A DNA stretch of 64,000 nt from an uncultured Lachnospiraceae bacterium. GTDB taxonomy: Bacteria; Bacillota; Clostridia; Lachnospirales; Lachnospiraceae. Both the position numbers and the translations under genes were made by a program. A model generated the notes under the pieces. It saw only the letters and a program-made list of their open reading frames with translations. It searched no databases and was not told where the DNA came from. Location of the stretch: assembly GCA_947650155.1 (NCBI GenBank), contig CANSUS010000007.1, forward strand, positions 1-64,000, written 5' to 3'. Shown here one piece after another: positions 44,685-53,758 of the stretch (its first letter is position 1; every line of letters starts with the position of its first letter).

Positions 44685-46239
44685 AATATTTCACACCCCA
44701 GATACTTTCATTGGAACCTACTGCACTAAAGGTCATTACAGGTGTTCCCGCTTCATCGTTCATTTCACAGAATACACCGCTGTACTCTTCTTCGTCAATA
44801 GTAATGTGTACATAATAACTGCCGTCTTTCACTTCCCAGGTTCCGGTTACACCATCGCCGTAAACATTTCCTTTTTTGGATAATACCAGTTTAAAAGGTT
44901 CCGCAATCTTAGCATCAATAGCCATTCCCTGATTAATCACATAATATTCACCGACTACCTTTTCCTTTTCATAACCGGTCTCGGATACTGTCTCTCCATC
45001 CGCAGCGTAAGGCAGCATACACGGCCATCCTTCTTCATTTAAAATAAACTGATGCACGCGAGGTTCATGATATTCCTGCCCGTTATCAAATCTGGTATGA
45101 TAAACTACATATCTCTTTCCATCATCATCCACAAAAGCAGAATTATGTCCCGTTGCCATATACGCCATATTCAGACTGGGTAAAAAATAATTGCCGGATA
45201 ATTTCAATCCAAAATAAGCATGATTGCCTTCTATAGAAGAACGCCCGCTCATATCCACATATTCCCCGTCCGGTTTATCAGAACGGAATACTCTGATCTG
45301 ATAACCGCCTTCCCGTGTAAGAGCGCCATAAGATACAAACAAATAATAATATCCGCTTGCCTTATCATATAAAATATAGGGAGCTTCTATCGATTTATGC
45401 CCGCCGCCAAGCAGTTTCTTTCCAAAATACGGATCTACATTATTTGCCTCGTCCGCTTCAGGATGAATGACCAGCCCGGTCTGTTCATCTATTTCCAACA
45501 GGAAAATACCGCCGGACCAAGAGCCGTATACCATCCACATTTTTCCGTTTTCGTCATAAAAAACTGTAGGATCGATGGCATTCGGACACTCATCAAAATT
45601 ATATTCATTTCCTGGAGTTATGTAATGCTCTTTTGCATACTCTTCACTCACATAATCAAGTACATCCGTCGCACTAAGAGATTCTTCATTAAAACCGGAA
45701 TAGATCAGAGCGCCTTTCCAAGTATAAGGACCTTCCGCCTTTTCGGAAGTCGCATAACATAAGTTTGACGCGTTCCAGGTTGAAGAAGTACAAAAATACA
45801 TATAATATAGTCCCTGCGCTTCATTATAAACGATATCCGGCGCCCATACATGTCTGCCGCCATCGTCTGTAGGTATTACACTGTTTTTGCTGCCTGAATA
45901 GTCAAAGACACTCTCTGTTGCAAACAAATTGTCAAAAATCGGGTTGTTTGGCGTATAACCGTCTCCCACAACTTCCCAATTCCTTAAGTCTGTTGAAGAA
46001 GCTCCTGACATATGGGAACCGAAAATGTAATATGTTCCATCCGCCTTTATAATGGACGGATCATGTACACTGACCCCTGCTGAAATGTCGGCTGCAGCAA
46101 TTCCATCGTAACTTACCGAAAAATCAGAATCTACCTTTTCAGAGAATAATTGATCTCTGTTCAAAAAAATACCTGTACCTACTGCGATTACAACAACCGC
46201 TGCCGCCACGCCAATAATAATCTTGTTTTTTTTCGCCAT
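44677..46239 (-). CDS. GH43 endo-alpha-1,5-L-arabinanase-like enzyme, membrane-anchored
   Basis: Extracytoplasmic hydrolase of 520 residues from ATG 46239 (ATG 46266 is possible but has no binding site). A single hydrophobic segment near the N-terminus (IIIGVAAAVVVIAVGTGIFL) acts as anchor; there is no lipobox. The propeller residues are visible: base Asp in VHDPSII, second Asp in AIDPTVFYD and acid Glu in SIEAPYIL. HVWAPDIVYN and the C-terminal beta-barrel (GTWEVKDGSYYVHIT) match endo-arabinanases. It would cut the arabinan backbone outside the cell, feeding the GH51 enzymes and importers. Confidence 0.85.
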   Translation of the reverse strand: MAKKNKIIIGVAAAVVVIAVGTGIFLNRDQLFSEKVDSDFSVSYDGIAAADISAGVSVHDPSIIKADGTYYIFGSHMSGASSTDLRNWEVVGDGYTPNNPIFDNLFATESVFDYSGSKNSVIPTDDGGRHVWAPDIVYNEAQGLYYMYFCTSSTWNASNLCYATSEKAEGPYTWKGALIYSGFNEESLSATDVLDYVSEEYAKEHYITPGNEYNFDECPNAIDPTVFYDENGKMWMVYGSWSGGIFLLEIDEQTGLVIHPEADEANNVDPYFGKKLLGGGHKSIEAPYILYDKASGYYYLFVSYGALTREGGYQIRVFRSDKPDGEYVDMSGRSSIEGNHAYFGLKLSGNYFLPSLNMAYMATGHNSAFVDDDGKRYVVYHTRFDNGQEYHEPRVHQFILNEEGWPCMLPYAADGETVSETGYEKEKVVGEYYVINQGMAIDAKIAEPFKLVLSKKGNVYGDGVTGTWEVKDGSYYVHITIDEEEYSGVFCEMNDEAGTPVMTFSAVGSNESIWGVKYFE

Positions 46240-46340
46240 AATCAGTAACCATACCTTTCTCATCATTTAAGAAATTACAAATAATAATGCCTCTGAATAC
46301 TCTCCTGCCCCCATAATGGAAAGTATATTCTATTAATTCT

Positions 46341-46369
46341 AATATAGCAAAATTATCAGATATTTTCAA
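46341..46369 (-). promoter_or_regulatory. Promoter of the GH43 arabinanase gene
   Basis: On the minus strand TTGAAA (46364-46369), 17-bp spacer, TATATT (46341-46346). It would give a leader of about 100 nt. Confidence 0.6.
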
Positions 46370-46413
46370 TTGAATTATTTATATTTTTGTAAATTATTTT
46401 ATAATTATATATA

Positions 46414-47715
46414 TCATTTTCCTTCCATTGTCTGTTCAATAATGCTGAGCATCATTTCTTCATTTAGCTGCCCGCTGACATAACCAAATACATTACCATC
46501 CTTGTCAATCATAAAAGTAGTTGGAAGAGCATAAGCTCCATAATTCAAAAACTGCTCCCCCGTCAGATCCATTAACACCGGATAGGTATATCCGTTTTCC
46601 TCCAGAAAATCAGCAATACCTTCCTGTGTCGTCTCCCGTCCCTGACCAGGTCCTGCAATGCCTAAAATAACCAGGGAATCATCCCCATTATCCTGATAAG
46701 AATCATATATTTTTTGAATATCCGGCATTTCCGCACGACAGGGAGGACACCATGTGGCCCAAAAATTCAGAAATACCGTCTTACCTTTATAGTCTGATAA
46801 AGTATGGCTGTTACCGTATTGATCTGTCAAAGTAAAATCAATGGCCGGAATAACCGGCTTTGCAGCATCAGCGCTTTGATCTGTTTCCTGGCCGGCTTCT
46901 GTTTCGGTTCCCTCATTTTCTTCAATGGAAACTGTCTCTTCCGGTAAATCCTGAACAGAAGCGTTTTCTTTATTATCTGTTGATGAAACTCCTGATAAAT
47001 ACCCGGTTACGGAGTTCATCTTTCCTGTAAACATCAATATTCCCATGACCAGCATTAAAACGCCGCCGATTTTAACCGTATATTTTACTATATGATTATG
47101 CTTCCTGAAAAAATCCAACAGAGAAGCAGTAAACAGTCCTACCGCTAAAAATGGCAGTACAAATCCTAATGTATATATTCCTATCAGTGCAATTCCCGCC
47201 GTCTGGGTGGATGCGGAGGAAACCATAATCAATACGCCTGCTAATGTAGGTCCCACACAAGGCGTCCATGCAAAGCTAAACGTAAAACCCATAATCAGTG
47301 CTGTGATCGGAGACATTGCCATAGCGTCCAGCCGGACAGGAAGTCTGCGTTCTTTTCCCAATACAGAAGAGGATCCAAATACACCTAACTGATAAAGTCC
47401 GAAAAGAAAAACCAATATCCCTCCAATGCGGGCAAACAGCAATTGATTATGATTAAAAAACTGCCCCAAAACGGTCATTCCCAATCCCAGAAGTAAAAAT
47501 GCAAAACTGACTCCAAGCACAAAAAACAGTGTATTCATCATCACCTTTCCACGCTTGTAGATAATTCTTCCATTTTCGTCTTTGCTGCCGGTTCCTCCTG
47601 ACAAATATCCAATATAAAGTGGAAGAAGCGGCAGTACGCATGGTGAAAAAAAGCTGATAATCCCCTGTAAAAATACTGTTATTACTGAAACATTCACATC
47701 TAAAGAAAAGTTCAT
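46414..47715 (-). CDS. CcdA-type membrane protein fused to a TlpA/ResA-like thioredoxin
   Basis: Protein of 433 residues joining two parts of one thiol-redox relay. Residues about 10-245 are a CcdA/DsbD-beta-like membrane domain with six segments (FSPCVLPLLPLYIGYLSGG and FAWTPCVGPTLAG each hold a membrane Cys). An acidic linker (about 250-290) leads to an extracytoplasmic thioredoxin-like domain with WATWCPPCRAEMP. Electrons from cytoplasmic thioredoxin would pass outward to reduce surface disulfides. Fusion is more direct than separate CcdA and ResA proteins. TAAGGAG sets the start. It is the last gene after HD-GYP (22 bp gap). No cytochrome c genes are visible. Confidence 0.87.
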   Translation of the reverse strand: MNFSLDVNVSVITVFLQGIISFFSPCVLPLLPLYIGYLSGGTGSKDENGRIIYKRGKVMMNTLFFVLGVSFAFLLLGLGMTVLGQFFNHNQLLFARIGGILVFLFGLYQLGVFGSSSVLGKERRLPVRLDAMAMSPITALIMGFTFSFAWTPCVGPTLAGVLIMVSSASTQTAGIALIGIYTLGFVLPFLAVGLFTASLLDFFRKHNHIVKYTVKIGGVLMLVMGILMFTGKMNSVTGYLSGVSSTDNKENASVQDLPEETVSIEENEGTETEAGQETDQSADAAKPVIPAIDFTLTDQYGNSHTLSDYKGKTVFLNFWATWCPPCRAEMPDIQKIYDSYQDNGDDSLVILGIAGPGQGRETTQEGIADFLEENGYTYPVLMDLTGEQFLNYGAYALPTTFMIDKDGNVFGYVSGQLNEEMMLSIIEQTMEGK

Positions 47716-47737
47716 TTTCTTTCTCCTTATAAACCTG

Positions 47738-48829
47738 TTAGTATGTAGAAATTAACTTTTCACAAAACCATCTTTCATCCGTCTGTTTAATAATCTTTCC
47801 GCTTTGAATGACCGGGTGCGCTATATCATTCGGAGGTATATATTTGATCGTACCGAAATTACCATTTGACATCAGAACTTTTTTATCTAAAAAATGCTCC
47901 CTCATATTCTTAATCAGCACCATAACAAGATCCATATCCAATCCGTCATATTCCCCGTTATAAAAATTTTCCAATACATCAAAGGGCAGCTTTTCTTCTT
48001 TATAACAGCGTTTTGAAACCATAGCATCATAGATATCTGAAACCGCAGTAATCTTGGCAAAGAGAGAGATTTCCCCTTCTTCTATCCCATCGGGATAACC
48101 GCTTCCGTCTATTTTTTCATGATGATGCCTTGCCGCAAATTTAACTCTTTCATCAAAATCAGTCCCCAGAAGTTCGTAGGAATAAAGAGGATGAGATCTT
48201 ATAATCTGAAACTCCTCATCTGTTAACTTTCTGGGTGCATCCAATATTTCTACAGGAATTTTTGTTTTTCCAACATCATGTAAAAGCCCCGCCATTACCA
48301 ATGTTCTGACATCCTCTTTGGGAAGTTTAAGCCACTCTCCCATCAGACCGTTTAAAAAAGCAACATTTAAAGAATGTCTCTGTAAATACTCATCCATTGG
48401 TCTTGGAAAATTAATACATTCAAAAATTACTGTCGGGTCAACGACTTCCAGCCTTTGTGAAATATCATGAATAACCGGTTCCACTTCTTCACTTTGTATT
48501 TTTTCTTCTGTGCTTGCTTTGTGAAGAACATAACCAATATCTTTCTTTATCTCTGTATAACCAGTCTCATCTTCTGTCATTTTTTGATGAACTTCATGGG
48601 GAATCTTCCCTTTTGCCAGAATCTTATAATAACTTTCCTCATAGACCATAATATGTTTACTGTCAGAGTCAAATTTAAGAAGTCTTCCTAACTTCTTTTG
48701 TGTGATTTCTTCTCCGCTTGGAATCAAAAGAACATTCCCGTCATGATTATAAAGATCATCTGTTAATACTAAACCGTCCCATAGATATTCAACCGGCAGT
48801 TTTTTTAATTTTGCTTTTATTACCTGCAT
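47738..48829 (-). CDS. HD-GYP domain protein (putative c-di-GMP phosphodiesterase)
   Basis: Protein of 363 residues. An uncharacterised N-terminal region of about 140 residues precedes an HD-GYP domain with all key motifs: LLHDVGKTKIP, the HHHEKIDGSGYPDG block and ITAVSDIYDAM. HD-GYP proteins with these residues hydrolyse c-di-GMP, using two or three metals. It lies 9 bp downstream of a PilZ gene, a c-di-GMP receptor type, so the two likely act in one signalling branch. No membrane segment is apparent. GGGGAAGGG precedes the ATG. Confidence 0.87.
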   Translation of the reverse strand: MQVIKAKLKKLPVEYLWDGLVLTDDLYNHDGNVLLIPSGEEITQKKLGRLLKFDSDSKHIMVYEESYYKILAKGKIPHEVHQKMTEDETGYTEIKKDIGYVLHKASTEEKIQSEEVEPVIHDISQRLEVVDPTVIFECINFPRPMDEYLQRHSLNVAFLNGLMGEWLKLPKEDVRTLVMAGLLHDVGKTKIPVEILDAPRKLTDEEFQIIRSHPLYSYELLGTDFDERVKFAARHHHEKIDGSGYPDGIEEGEISLFAKITAVSDIYDAMVSKRCYKEEKLPFDVLENFYNGEYDGLDMDLVMVLIKNMREHFLDKKVLMSNGNFGTIKYIPPNDIAHPVIQSGKIIKQTDERWFCEKLISTY

Positions 48830-48838
48830 ACCCTTCCC

Positions 48839-49405
48839 CTATACCAAAACTGTTGCATTTACTTTACACCCATACTCTTCTGTTCTTATGGTACTATTTT
48901 GAATTCTTACCACTTCACATTTTAGTTCCATTGCTTTTTCTTCTACATCTAAAAGCAGTAAAAACTCATTTCCAATATGAAAACTTCCGACATCCGCCTG
49001 AAACAGAATACCATTAGAACTTATATTGATTGTTCTTACTTTCAGCGGCTTTTTTAAAGTGATATTCCAACCGTCAATCATAATACTGGGAATCATACCT
49101 GTCATGCTGATATTGTATCGGCACCGCCTTCTGTCTTCTTTCATCCGGCTTTTTCCTAATAGTATTTCTACTTCATTTGCAATCACTGTACCTCTGATAG
49201 AACCAACATACTCATACAAACTGTCACTTCCAAAAATAAGCGCATATATTTTCTCATGTTCTCTCCTCTGTACGCTGGCGGCACTGATCCTGACTATATT
49301 ATTAGAAGTGTCATATTCTAATATTTGTGTATCTGCAATTATTTTCTGGCTGTTCAGATTTTTAATAATAATTCTGCGATTTTTAAAATCTTTTTCAAAA
49401 ACCAT
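48839..49405 (-). CDS. PilZ domain protein (putative c-di-GMP receptor)
   Basis: Cytoplasmic protein of 188 residues from ATG 49405, chosen because GGAGG lies five bases upstream; a frame from 49417 would start on top of that site. An N-terminal YcgR-like region (about 1-90) is followed by a PilZ domain. The c-di-GMP-binding signature is present: arginines in EDRRRCRYN and the NxSxxG motif in NISSNGILF. It is flanked by the Lhr gene (42 bp) and an HD-GYP gene (9 bp). Output could be motility or envelope control, but no flagellar or exopolysaccharide genes are in the window. Confidence 0.82.
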   Translation of the reverse strand: MVFEKDFKNRRIIIKNLNSQKIIADTQILEYDTSNNIVRISAASVQRREHEKIYALIFGSDSLYEYVGSIRGTVIANEVEILLGKSRMKEDRRRCRYNISMTGMIPSIMIDGWNITLKKPLKVRTINISSNGILFQADVGSFHIGNEFLLLLDVEEKAMELKCEVVRIQNSTIRTEEYGCKVNATVLV

Positions 49406-49446
49406 TTCTGCCTCCATTTGTATAGTTTTAACACATCATGACAAAT

Positions 49447-52400
49447 TTATCGATATAAAACATAATCCTGCATTTCCTTTTGAAATCTCGCATGAACGAG
49501 CGCTTCCTTTGCAGTTTCCGGGTATTCTTTTACTACAATACGTTTTACCGGAGAAAACAGTCTTCCTTCTTTAAAATCCTCTGCAAATAGTTTAAGACAT
49601 TCCTTCTGTATTTTTTCTTCAAAAATGCGAAGAATCCTGCCCTGTCTTTCAAAAACCGCCACTGGAATACCTCCGAAAAAAGCAATTACATTACCCGGTA
49701 TATTCATAAAACTTCTGCCTTCTTTATGCGGTAATATTTTTCCCAGACATTGAACCGGGTCCACTGCACTTATCCAAACAAGTTTCTTTTCCGGTTTATT
49801 CAGCATCCGTATTATACTCGTATAATCTTTTCTTCTGATAAACTGTGCACCGGACATTCCTTCCACAAAATATCCTCTTCTGGCCTGACCTGTATATTCC
49901 CACACACGGAGAACGGATAATGCTTCCTGCCAGGAAATCCCAAAAACAGATATTGTTTCTTTGCTGACAATCAGATAACAATCAAAGCATCTTTCCAGTT
50001 TTTCTTCTGTCGATTTTTCTCTGACTGGTCTTATTACATCCCATCTTCCCGCATGTAATGCTTTCACTCTCATATTAACACGTTGCCTTGCAGCCGCTTT
50101 TTTTGTTTTTTCTTTTTGGAGCCATTGTCTGACCGGTACGAAACTATCTGCATATACCAATCCTTTTTCCAGTAAAGATAATAATGGTTCATACGGCGAT
50201 TCTTCTCCTGACACTCCTCTTAACGCCTGCATAAAACTGGCTCCGCGTTTTAAAAGAGCTTCATAAATAAGCTTTTCGTTTTCACCAAGCCCTTCTATCC
50301 TTTCACTTAAATCAGCATCCCAGTCAATTTCTTCCTGATAATCGAAACGCAGCGCTCCGTTTTCTTCCATTTTCCAAAAGAGCTCGCCTTCTGAAAGGTA
50401 GGCATCTAACATGGATTCCCGATAATTTTTTACACGCCCGGGAAGCAGAATCTGCTCCCAATATGCTGCCGGAAACGCCATACCTGCATATCGCTTTAAT
50501 GTATTTTCCATACTCTCTTTTGAAGGTGCGCTCGATTCCATACGGGAACATAATAAAGCCATATAATTTTCTGAAGGAGAAGTACTGATTTCTTCTCTGC
50601 GGTTTTTCAATGTTTTTATTCTTGCCATACGGTAGACAGCTGCATGATAATATTTTTCATTCTGCTTTACTGCTTCTTTACGTTTGCATAATTCATTGAG
50701 TATTCCTTCAGAAACAGAAACAGACCACCCGTAACGTTCCGCTGTCTGTATTTTATCTGCCGCGCCTCTGTAACGAAGCATGCGCCTGACAATATGAAGC
50801 CTTTCTTTATCTCCACTATCCTTATTTTCCTCTACAGCCCCGGAATCCTTTAATGCTGCAGCATACTCTGCCTCCTGTTCGGCAGCAATCCAAAGTCCCT
50901 GTTCCAGATATACTACTCTGCCTCCTTTTGCCAGGTTTTCCAACCATTCTACAGGTATATCCAATTCTCCTGCTGCCAGATCACCTTCCGCCATTAAAAG
51001 AGAATGAAGTTGTTTTTCATCTTTTGGGAGTTTTTCTCTTTCCTGCAGTTGTGCAAGTTCATTGCTTCCCGGCTGTAAAAGTTCTTTTTCCTGTTTTAAT
51101 GCTTCCTCAACTGCGTTATGAATCCCTCTTGGCGTAGGAGCATAATCATACATAACTGCCGCTTCCTGACTCCATTGCAGCGGAAGTGACATGGGAGAAG
51201 CCGTTTCAGTATAAACTTCTCTTATCTGTACTGCACCGGAACAAATATCCTGTAAAAGTTCCAGAACTCCTTTAGAATCCCATAACTCCTGCATACATTC
51301 TCTCCTGGTTTCCCGAATCAGAGGATGCTCTTTTTCTCTTACAACCTGTTCCAACATTTCTGCACTCCGCAATCTCTGCATCCAAAGAGGCTGTCTGCCG
51401 TTTTTTCTGACGCCCATCATTAATGCCCGACCACTGTTATATCGGAATGCCATATTAAAAAGGGGTGTGGCTGGCAGCATAATTTCCAACTGCCTGATAC
51501 AGGCGGCAGGATCGATTCTTTGCAAAATCCCTTCCGGCAAAGTTCCCGATCCGTAAGAATATAAAAGAAAACCATCCTCTTCATCCACGCTTCCGATTTC
51601 GATTCCCAGCTGTTCTCTTGCCGCCTGTGCAGCAAGGAGCGCTAAAGGTGCATTAATCCTTCTGCCAAATATGGAGTGTATCATTAATTGACTGTTTCCA
51701 GATGAATCTTTAAAATGTTCAATGATAATCGTCTTATGATCCGGCAGACTTCCTGTAGCTTTAATCTGCCGTTCTAAATAATACGAAGAGATATTTACCG
51801 CCGCTTCGTCCAGTCCAAGTTCCTTCAAAGCATCCGATAGTTTTCCGGACTCATAACTCTTCTGTAAAGAGCATAAAATGCGTCCAAAAGCTTCTCCTGT
51901 CCGTTTTCCTCTTCCTTTTATTTCTCCTTTCCAAAAAGGCAGTCTGGCGCCCTCTACCTGCGCCTGAGTCACAGTTACTGTATCACGGCTGATATTCACT
52001 ATCCTCCATGCAAATGCACCTAAGATAAACCGATCTCCCTTTTGAGACTCATATACAAATTCTTCATCTACTTCGCCAAGTTTGATTCCCTCTTCTGTTC
52101 TCACATGATATAACCCTTTATCGGGAATCGTGCCTCCTGCAGAGATAGCAAGCATTCTGCTGTAACCGTCTCCTTCTACTCTTTCATGTATTCTATCATA
52201 TAAGATCCTCGGACGTACAGGAATATCTTTATCATGTTCATAATCCCCTGCCAGCATATTTAATACTGATTTTACATCTTCTTTTGTAAGATTACGGAAC
52301 GCCCATGCACGTGGCAGAATTTGCATAACTTCATCTAAATTATAACTTTTAAAAGCTACCATAGAAACCAGATGCTGTGCCAGCACATCCAAACACTCGG

Positions 52401-53583
52401 AAGGCGGATTTACGTGTTCCACTCCTCCCTCCCTTGTAACCTGTGCTGTCATGCCGCAGGATACACATTCTGCTGCAGTCCTGGGAAAAAGATACATGAC
52501 ACTGACTCTCCCCGGGTTATGCCCTGCCCGGCCTAATCTTTGTAATGTTCCTGAAATAGTACGGGGACATCCCACTTGCAGCACCCTGTCAATCTCTCCC
52601 ACATCAATACCCAGTTCCATTGAAGAAGTGGCACACAAAAGTCTGAGTCTGCCATCCCGCAGGGAGATTTCCGTTTCCATCCTCTGTTCCTTTGATAAAC
52701 TTCCATGATGCACTTTTGCAAAGCCTTCTCCTCCCAGTAAATTCACATAGTATGCCAGTTTTTCCGCATACCTTCTTCCTTCTACAAAAGCAATTACACT
52801 GCGGTTTCCCTGACAATATTGATAAACCAGTTTTCCCAGTTCTTCCCACACCGGATCTTTTCTTGCGCCTTTTGATGCATCAGAATAAGGACTTAATATC
52901 TCCAGGCGAATTTCTTTTTTCATAATCGGAGCTGCAATCTTTACTTCTTCCGGCGCCAAATATTGTGCTGCTTCTTCCAGAGGTTCGATTGTAGCGGATA
53001 AACCTATACGCTGCAAAGGACGCTTACATAAAATATCCAGACGTGCCAGAGAAAACATCAGATGCGCTCCTCTTTTCGTATCAATCAATGCATGAAGTTC
53101 ATCCAGAATAACTGCTTTTGCCGTCGCCAGAAGGTTTTGTCCCGTCTTACTGGTAAGCATAAGATATAAAGATTCCGGTGTAGTAATCAGAATATGCGGC
53201 GGTTTTTTGATCATTTTCTGCCTGTCTTTTTGCAGGGTATCGCCTGTTCTGATTCCAACTGAAATTTTATCTTCTGCACCAATGCCTTCCAAGGGGCGTT
53301 TCAGGTTTTCCCTTATATCCGCCGCCAGGGATTTTAATGGAGAGATATAAATAAGTTGTAATTCCTGTTTTAAAATTCCCTCTTCCGCCTGCTTTTTCAT
53401 AGAATCAAGAAATACAAAAAAAGCAGAAAGCGTTTTTCCGGTTCCTGTAGGCGCCGATACTAACACATGATTTCCTTCAGAAATCATGGGCCATGCTTCT
53501 TTTTGTATTGGAGTTGGTTCTCCTAGTGTATCTTGAAACCATTTTGCACTTTCTTCTCCAAAGAGTTCTAACACATTTTCCAT
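49447..53583 (-). CDS. lhr: Lhr-type DEAD/DEAH-box ATP-dependent helicase
   Basis: Very large superfamily 2 helicase of 1378 residues, close to the size of Lhr (about 1500). RecA domain 1 has LVSAPTGTGKTLSAFF (Walker A near residue 40), ILDELH (DExH) and LSATIEP. RecA domain 2 ends with QRLGRAGHNPG. Lhr-type winged-helix and beta-barrel regions follow, then a long C-terminal domain. Lhr proteins unwind RNA-DNA or DNA forks and act in DNA repair. The start follows CAGGAG. It is the first gene of a run including PilZ, HD-GYP and CcdA-thioredoxin genes, an odd grouping. Confidence 0.9.
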   Translation of the reverse strand: MENVLELFGEESAKWFQDTLGEPTPIQKEAWPMISEGNHVLVSAPTGTGKTLSAFFVFLDSMKKQAEEGILKQELQLIYISPLKSLAADIRENLKRPLEGIGAEDKISVGIRTGDTLQKDRQKMIKKPPHILITTPESLYLMLTSKTGQNLLATAKAVILDELHALIDTKRGAHLMFSLARLDILCKRPLQRIGLSATIEPLEEAAQYLAPEEVKIAAPIMKKEIRLEILSPYSDASKGARKDPVWEELGKLVYQYCQGNRSVIAFVEGRRYAEKLAYYVNLLGGEGFAKVHHGSLSKEQRMETEISLRDGRLRLLCATSSMELGIDVGEIDRVLQVGCPRTISGTLQRLGRAGHNPGRVSVMYLFPRTAAECVSCGMTAQVTREGGVEHVNPPSECLDVLAQHLVSMVAFKSYNLDEVMQILPRAWAFRNLTKEDVKSVLNMLAGDYEHDKDIPVRPRILYDRIHERVEGDGYSRMLAISAGGTIPDKGLYHVRTEEGIKLGEVDEEFVYESQKGDRFILGAFAWRIVNISRDTVTVTQAQVEGARLPFWKGEIKGRGKRTGEAFGRILCSLQKSYESGKLSDALKELGLDEAAVNISSYYLERQIKATGSLPDHKTIIIEHFKDSSGNSQLMIHSIFGRRINAPLALLAAQAAREQLGIEIGSVDEEDGFLLYSYGSGTLPEGILQRIDPAACIRQLEIMLPATPLFNMAFRYNSGRALMMGVRKNGRQPLWMQRLRSAEMLEQVVREKEHPLIRETRRECMQELWDSKGVLELLQDICSGAVQIREVYTETASPMSLPLQWSQEAAVMYDYAPTPRGIHNAVEEALKQEKELLQPGSNELAQLQEREKLPKDEKQLHSLLMAEGDLAAGELDIPVEWLENLAKGGRVVYLEQGLWIAAEQEAEYAAALKDSGAVEENKDSGDKERLHIVRRMLRYRGAADKIQTAERYGWSVSVSEGILNELCKRKEAVKQNEKYYHAAVYRMARIKTLKNRREEISTSPSENYMALLCSRMESSAPSKESMENTLKRYAGMAFPAAYWEQILLPGRVKNYRESMLDAYLSEGELFWKMEENGALRFDYQEEIDWDADLSERIEGLGENEKLIYEALLKRGASFMQALRGVSGEESPYEPLLSLLEKGLVYADSFVPVRQWLQKEKTKKAAARQRVNMRVKALHAGRWDVIRPVREKSTEEKLERCFDCYLIVSKETISVFGISWQEALSVLRVWEYTGQARRGYFVEGMSGAQFIRRKDYTSIIRMLNKPEKKLVWISAVDPVQCLGKILPHKEGRSFMNIPGNVIAFFGGIPVAVFERQGRILRIFEEKIQKECLKLFAEDFKEGRLFSPVKRIVVKEYPETAKEALVHARFQKEMQDYVLYR

Positions 53584-53629
53584 ATTCTGCTCCTGTCTGC
53601 ATATTCATCACATATATAAAACAAAAAGA

Positions 53630-53657
53630 GCATTGAAAAAAACGTTCTTTTCAATGC
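53630..53657 (-). terminator. Terminator of the tRNA-Arg transcript
   Basis: GCATTGAAAA (53630-53639) pairs with TTTTCAATGC (53648-53657). On the minus strand the stem is followed by TCTTTTTGTTTT. It lies between the tRNA and the Lhr gene. Confidence 0.8.
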
Positions 53658-53676
53658 CTTACCTTAATTCAAGGAA

Positions 53677-53748
53677 TGCTCCCAGTAGGAATCGAACCTA
53701 CAACTAGCCCTTAGGAGGGGCTTATTATATCCATTTAACTATGGAAGC
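53677..53748 (-). tRNA. tRNA-Arg (anticodon CCU)
   Basis: Read on the minus strand the cloverleaf is complete over 72 nt. The acceptor arms GCTTCCA and TGGGAGC pair (one G-U) with discriminator A. The D arm includes TAGTTAAATGGATATAATA. The anticodon stem AGCCC/GGGCT encloses the loop CTCCTAA, giving CCU for AGG codons. The T arm reads TGTAGG-TTCGATT-CCTACT. CCA is not encoded. No integrase gene or attachment repeat is seen beside it. Confidence 0.93.
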
Positions 53749-53758
53749 TTTTTGATTT

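Noticed and set aside
53677-53748. tRNA-Arg as an integration site for a mobile element
   Set aside because: No integrase and no direct repeat of the tRNA end were found on either side.
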